Below, one piece after another: positions 58,020 to 64,000 of a stretch of 64,000 bases of DNA. How positions within the stretch are numbered: the stretch's first letter is position 1; each line of letters starts with the position of its first letter. The DNA comes from Aquatica leii. Its lineage: Eukaryota; Arthropoda; Insecta; Coleoptera; Lampyridae. The stretch covers positions 80,510,236-80,574,235 of the forward strand of contig CM069433.1 in assembly GCA_035610365.1 (NCBI GenBank). Reading direction: 5' to 3'. The notes under the pieces are model-generated. The model was not told the DNA's origin and made no database searches. It saw only the letters and a list, made by a program, of their open reading frames with translations. The translations under genes were made by a program, and so were the position numbers.

Positions 58020-59560
58020 TAAAAAAATTATATCCTGCATAAAATAATAACAAGAAAACTTACTCTTTAAAACAAATCCACCAGTACAAAATGATACGAT
58101 AATAATAATAATGCATTGTCCTGCGCGTTTTGTAAGGTAAGTTTGCAAAATTTAAAGTTACCGCGTAATTTCTTAAATTATTAACTATTTTTTTCTAAAC
58201 TACAGGGCCTGAGTCTATCTTACTACAACGTTTGACGTATTAATTGTCAAAAACGGTCACAGACTTGAAACTTTCATATTTGAATTCCTATATAAAATTA
58301 CTGGGTTGCCATTGATTTAGAAATTTTTTTTATCATTAAATTACATGTGTCTGTAACTATTTACATACAACATGTGTTTACTTTGCAATTTGCGTGTAAA
58401 ATATCACAAACGTGAATCTAAAAGAAAAACAAATTGCTACGCCACTTCAACGCAGTCAACTGAAATCAAATTGAAACTAAAATGAAAGATGGAAACTATA
58501 CCCATTTACGGATAAAAAAGAACATAAAAAATCCTTTTTAGCAAAACTAGATAGATTGAAATGAAGAACATAAATTTAGGCATACGCCAAAGATAGAATA
58601 GAAGAAGATAGAAATAAGGTACTTGTTGCGAAATCCCTAATAGTTAAAACGTTAAAAAAGCAAAAACATCAACGTAATCTCATAGACATTACCTTAAAAT
58701 AATCAAAAACAAACTAAATTGGTAGTGACAGATACAGGAGAAGCAAACGAAGAAACATCAAAATAACAAGCAACAAGATTAGGTAACCTTAAGCAATCAC
58801 AGTGTTTACTCGAGTTAATCAAGGATGCCACAAAAAAATTAGTTTCAGAAGGCACAAGTAGTTTATACGTGTCGATCGAAGCCTTAGTTTGAGCAAACCG
58901 TCTTCCATACGTTACTAATTGTTTCAACGTAAAAAATGGTGTTAATGCAAGAGCTAATTAGTAAAAAAAAGTGAAATTACTACGTACGATTTTTAGTTTA
59001 TTTGGTCAGAAACCGCTTCTAACAATTGCAATAAGAGGTATTAAATAGTAGTAATGTACATATTAATAGATTAATTCGTTCTCAACACGATTCCAAATTG
59101 TGTCTATTAAACAATTGCGTCTAGCTCAAAACAGAAAAGGTACTGTACCCGAAAAACCTTCAAAAACTGAAATAAAAAGTTTGTGTTGTGGTATACCACG
59201 AGACAAACACAAGTCATCAATCCTAATTTAAAAAATCATAATAAGAGAAAGATCTTTACCTGAGAAAGTTATATTCCAACTCACTAAGTTTATTTTTAAA
59301 TCAGCGTTCAAAAAAGTAAGAAAGGAAAGTCCTTGATCTGAAGAATTCATACTTCACTCAAGAAAAAAAAAATGTAATTTTTAAAATTAATCTTTTTTTG
59401 TATTGTATTTCTTATCTGACATAACGGGATTACTAAAATCAAAATTGTGACTTTTTTTATATGATGTGATTCCAAACTAGTGTCATTTGTTTGTTTTTTC
59501 ACAATCGTATCAATGGTTTTTTATTCTAGTCTTTAGTTTTTGTTTCATCTGCTCTATTAA
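58020..59560. other. AT-rich sequence, no recognised gene
   Basis: Around 58440-58760 the plus strand is Lys/Arg-rich when translated (for example AKDRIEEDRNKVLVAKSLIV) and might be decayed mobile-element coding, but no family could be named. Confidence 0.4.
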
Positions 59561-60229
59561 CTATTAAAAACTTATTGTATGATACTGGGTACTTTCAAGT
59601 CTTAAAATTTCATTTTTATGGCCTTCAGTGCATTCATTTTTTTAATTATGGAGATGTTTTTTTTTATGCTGTTGATTTTGTGTACCAATCAGTGTTAATT
59701 GTGCCATTAACTGTATCTCTATATAAAGTATATCTAAAAATGGAATACAACATTTTTATGCTTCCGCTGTTTTAATGTATTTTACAGGCAACGAAAACAA
59801 ACAAAAGTTTTACTTTTCCAGCCTACGTCGGTAAACTGTAGTAAAATTTTATAACTAGAAGCTGACACTAACAGTCATTAATTTTTTACGTCCTCTATCA
59901 TTATTCGGTCAGATTTATTAACATACTCTATTCCTTGATGATTCAAACGTAAAAAATCTGGCAGATATAGGCGGCATGGAAGAAGTAATATGGAAGACCC
60001 CATGAAGGATAAATTAGAAAATGATTGTTCACTATCGATAGGTAGAAATAAAACTGTATGGAAAGTTAAACTGCTTCTTGTAACACAAACGCTGGTATGT
60101 AACATTATTTGACAAAATACAAATATGTTTATTTATATTAGCGTATTAAAACTAATACTTACAGAAAATATGAGTAAGTATATCATAAAAGAAACAAACC
60201 GGAAAAACAAATTTTTTTGTCGACAATAA

Positions 60230-61400
60230 AACGTTTCTACAAAAATCTCCAATGCTTTGGCAAGATGTTACTGTAGACGAATTCAATGCTTTTGTTAAAA
60301 TATTTTTAACAGCAGGAGTTTATCACTCCAGCATGTAACAGAGTTATAGAAGATCGACATTTTGCCCTTTTACAGAGCAGCTAGGAGTTAAAATAGACTT
60401 CAGCATGTTCTGCTATTTATGCGATTTGATAACGCAATTACAAGACAAGATCAACAAAAAAGATAAAACAGAAGTAATTAAAAATTTGTAAATGAAGTTA
60501 AATGATAGTTTACTTACTAATTTTAAGTCGTATAAAAGTTTAACTGTAGATGAGCAGTTGTTTGCATATTGTAGTAGAACTTGTTTTACACAATCAATAC
60601 CTTCCAAACCCGAAAAATATAGCATAAAAGTGTTTTGGCCGGTAGACTCTAAGACAGCTTACGTTATTCAATTTATATACAGGAAAAGCACAAGCATAGC
60701 ATGATTGCCAAAGTAATGTTAGAGTAAGAACGTAATAAATTTATACCGATTTTTTAAAGGACCAAGACGTAATGTCATTTTTTTACATGATTAATGTCAT
60801 CTAAAATTTTTTAGACTTACGTTAGTTAGAACACCGCGGCATAATAAATCATACATCCTAAAGGTACTACTAGCTTCAAAAAGTAGAGAAATATCATCGT
60901 CACAGTTTGCATTTGAAGAAGATATTATACTGTGGTTATATGTACCAAAAATAGAACACAGTTGTTATTTATATCTAAAATGCATTACTAGAGCAAAAAA
61001 AAATCTTTATAGAAGAAACCAAAAATGACCAGTGACTATAAGTCAACAACATCCGGGGTGGATACAAAGGACCAAGTAGTTAAAAAACATTTAACCAAAA
61101 TAAAAACAAAACAATGACCACTTGAATGTTTTTATGACAAAATTGATATTGCTTGTTTAACATTTTATATTATTTATGATGAAAATAATTCGACAGTAGT
61201 TAACAAGACTAATCGCTGCCTACTTAAAAAAAGTTATTACTTTCCAGCAATAATACAAAATCAATACCATATCAGCCCTTATTATTTTACGAAACCTGTA
61301 ACGGCAAAAATTCTTGTAAGCCGAATTGGTGTACCACAACAACAAATCGACGAAACATCAGGATATGGTACACCTGGTAAAATAAAAATAATTGGTATAT
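60230..61400 (+). pseudogene. piggyBac-like transposase remnant (PGBD4-type)
   Basis: Plus strand with stops. LQKSPMLWQDVTVDEFNAFV and KIFLTAGVYHSS open the DDE_Tnp_1_7 region. The first catalytic site is LTVDEQLFAYCSRTCFTQ, with the Asp intact (60549-60551), then SIPSKPEKYSIKVFWPVDSK. The second catalytic region is decayed (GPRRNVIFLHD). Next come KSYILKVLLASKSREISSSQ, FAFEEDIILWLYVPKIE, and SGVDTKDQVVKKHLTKIKTK (third catalytic site GVDTKDQ). A different lineage from the 55.6 kb copy (IPSKP.KYGIKVFW type). The TIRs were not located and the Cys-rich C-terminus is not visible. Confidence 0.8.
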
Positions 61401-61541
61401 GTCAATTACATTACTCTTATGTAATTTTTTTATGTGCATTTATATAAAATAACTTTCTTTTAAATTAAACAATCAAACAACAAAGTTGTTTTTATTATAA
61501 AATAAATGTAAGTATGTATTATTCAAAATTGTTCAGCGGTG

Positions 61542-61663
61542 TCCGGGTAGCTGAAACGGTAGGAAGTGGCTTTCCTAATATGCAATAATAGTAATTTACA
61601 TAACAAGCGTCAAAAGTACATCATAAAACTTTTGACGCGAGTAACGCATTTTTTGCGTTACCC
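61542..61663. repeat. GC-richer segment ending in twin hairpins
   Basis: After a GC-richer stretch (GGTGTCCGGGTAGCTGAAAC at 61542-61561) come two hairpins: GCGTCAAAAGT (61607-61617) with ACTTTTGACGC (61628-61638), an 11-base stem; and GTAACGCA (61641-61648) with TGCGTTAC (61654-61661), an 8-base stem with a T loop. Only two bases separate them. This may be a foldback-type element end. It lies about 150 bases beyond the last piggyBac motif, so it could be that element's 3' end, but no TTAA-flanked partner was found. Confidence 0.4.
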
Positions 61664-61669
61664 TTTATA

Positions 61670-64000
61670 GAGTTATATTATTTTCTGAAAAAATAAAATC
61701 AATATGTTGTTACTGCATTTATAACTAAATCTGTCAAATTTGACATTAAGTATAACATTGTTTTCTTTAATTTTAACTGAATTGCAAGACTTTTCAAATA
61801 ACTTGTCCACCTGTCGCATACTCGTTCTAATATACTAATTTATTTTAAACACTTAGTTTTATGTGAATTTATACTTTTTATTTTGCCACACTAGAGATAT
61901 TTTTGCCTATTGCAGAACTACACTAAGAAACGAATATTGAAGTGTGATGTTAGTAGCAATAAAAACTATTTGTTTTAATTTTTTTGTTTTTATAATAATT
62001 ATCTATAAAAAAATATTTGTGGAGATGTCATCGAATCTCAAAGCTATAATACATTTTTCACCATAATTGTACCATTTTTACAATGAGTATCCAGGTAACA
62101 CTAAATAATAATATAAAGCTTAAACATATGTTACAACATTTTGTTTAGGTGATCAAAAAAAAAATTGCATTAATTAAGTATTATAAACGTAGAGCAAATT
62201 TAAATTATGTTTTTTAACGTTGAAAATTTTAAACTAATTTAAATAAAGCAATAATTTTTTTTTATGATTGTTTATTTAAAAACTATATTTTTTTTGTAGT
62301 ATTTGTTTGTATAGAATGGAAAAAATTTTTTTTGTTATGACAAGTGCAAGTTAATAAGAGTGTGTAAGTAATATACATATATGTAGTATGTAAACGACTT
62401 TAGAATTCCTATAGCCAAAAATATAAAGTACCTTTACGTTGTTTAAAAAATAACTGTGTTTCTATATAAAAAAATATTATTAACATAATATTGTTAATTT
62501 TAATAATTTGCAATTGTTACAATTGTATTGTGTAAACTTCTACATTTTGTGATAAATATATTTTATTTTAGAGAATATATCTGCTGCACATATATTATAT
62601 TAAGAAAACCAAAAACACTCATAATGCTACTAAATTATTTACTGATTAATTTTGTTTTAATGTCTAATTTTCAACTTTGTTAGGTTTTTAGTACTTAAAC
62701 AAAATGAATACGCAATTACTCTATTAATTTATTACAAGAGTAGATTTTAATTAGTCTTAATAGTCGTTTATAATACAAAACTAAAAGCTGTTTTTGCAAC
62801 CGTGTACCGCCTTTTTCTTGATAAAAACATTTTATAGTTTTTAAAATGTTACAGTTAAATGTTAAGTTTAGCAAAGTTTCACAATGATTTGAAAACTGCA
62901 TAACTTTAGTTTTTACTGTTCGTAAAAGTTTATTATTTATAAATAAAGTTGACAAGTTATATAAGATGAAAACCAAAACCCAAAGTTAGGTTGCATTATT
63001 TTATTTATCTTACAAATAACGCTGTTTTTTAACACGATTAACAAAACATTACGTCTTAAATTAAAGTTTAAATTATTTAAAACTAATTAGTTTATAAATT
63101 TTACTTACAGTCTTAGTTTAATTAATAAAATTTAAGTATTTTATTTAGTTTTTAAATATTTCTAATTTTTTTTTAATTCATAATTAGATTGTTGATTATT
63201 TTGTTTTAAGTTTTTAATATTAATTTGAAAGTGAATAATAATTATATATCGAATTGTTGTCTTTGCTAACCAGTATAAAAATTTGGCAATTTATACGAGT
63301 TGGCAATACACATTTGTTACGAATACAATACACTTTTTCTACGGCTATATATTTAATTAATAATCAAAGCCAAATAAAAATTAAATTTTTTACAAGAACT
63401 AATAACGCGAAAAATAGATAATCTAAATTTAAAAATTTGTGTTGGAAATACCTAAATTGATAATTACAAAATTATATGCCAAAACTTTGTATTTATTTTA
63501 TGTCAATAATGGCAGCGTTTATTACTATTAACTACTTATTACTGCTACAAGTTATAATTGTAATTATTATATAACTTTTGACTTTTAGCTATTGCTCTTA
63601 TTTAGAAAAATGGTTAGTAAATTTACGTGCTTCAAATACAAGCAATTTTAGTTAACCTTAAATCATTTACTATTTTAATTCTTTTAATATATTGACTTCA
63701 AGCAAAATTTGATATGAATAAGCTGAATTCGTTTAAAAATATTAATTATTTTCAACATTTTGATATTGCAATTGCTTGATTCGTCTTTAAGTTCTTCCAA
63801 GAAATACAAGGCCGGTATGTGAACGTTATTTTTTTTAAATTTGCAACAGAATAACATGTAAATATGTCTTACAAAGCGAATAAAATAAATTCGTAAATGT
63901 TTAAAGATAATTTGTAATTAATAGGTGTTATTTTTATTAATGAAGCTCTACGAATTAAGAAAAGTAATACAAAAACTGCAGTTAAATAATTAGTAGTTTT
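61670..64000. other. AT-rich sequence, no gene seen
   Basis: The final 2.3 kb shows no coding, TIR or repeat structure that I can support. Confidence 0.55.

Noticed and set aside
1-64000. tRNA, rRNA, snRNA genes and CRISPR arrays
   Set aside because: No tRNA box pairs, conserved rRNA segments, or regularly spaced identical repeats with unique spacers were seen.

Overview
The window looks like a gene-poor, very AT-rich stretch of a large eukaryotic nuclear genome, most likely an arthropod and probably an insect. The reasons are a canonical GT-AG intron inside a transposase, piggyBac elements with TTAA duplications, a Tc1/IS630 element with TA duplications, BEL/Pao and Gypsy pol/gag remnants, an APE-type LINE and several Penelope-like elements (PLEs). 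No intact cellular gene, rRNA, tRNA, CRISPR array or bacterial operon could be supported. Nearly everything recognisable is mobile-element debris in different states of decay. The only long open frame is a 308-codon YqaJ nuclease domain.

Layout. 1-6.2 kb: AT-rich, with a GC-rich hairpin-forming island (0.92-1.08 kb), a possible MITE (3.47-4.21 kb) and a short tandem repeat (4.35-4.60 kb). 6.2-8.3 kb: minus-strand LINE (endonuclease plus reverse transcriptase) with extreme pyrimidine bias on the + strand. 8.3-13.9 kb: AT-rich, with one candidate first exon ending in a consensus donor at 12.75 kb. 13.9-16.5 kb: a repeat of unknown type, then a nearly complete minus-strand PLE. 16.9-18.0 kb: a DUF7869-like tail between homologous directly repeated ~50-80 bp blocks. 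18.16-22.05 kb: a DNA transposon with TTAA duplications and TIRs, coding for a Mutator-like transposase that appears fused to a YqaJ nuclease, inserted into another PLE. 22.9 kb: paired perfect hairpins. 24.1-26.1 kb: piggyBac remnant. 26.6-27.7 kb: PLE 3' part. 27.7-29.2 kb: minus-strand BEL/Pao pol. 29.7-30.9 kb: Tc1/IS630 element with internal deletion. 31-35 kb: AT-rich, with a possible signal-peptide exon. 35.7-37.6 kb: Gypsy gag-protease. 39.3-40.3 kb: BEL/Pao pol. 41.3-43.5 kb: nested hairpin, a ~100-codon conserved-looking small ORF, a candidate exon and a repeat. 44.8-47.1 kb: two hAT-like ends and a DUF7869-like domain. 48.6-50.5 kb: two oppositely oriented PLE pieces. 51.3-52.3 kb: second copy of the unknown repeat. 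55.55-58.02 kb: piggyBac with both ends preserved. 60.2-61.4 kb: another piggyBac, followed by twin hairpins. The remainder is AT-rich with nothing recognised.

The most interesting points are the TTAA transposon with a transposase-YqaJ combination sitting in a PLE GIY-YIG domain; the DUF7869-like remnant bracketed by a GTYGTAASCCRCA motif; and a two-copy repeat whose coding is recognisable between copies but which I cannot assign. All assignments come from reading translations by eye and from memory of families; no database search was run.
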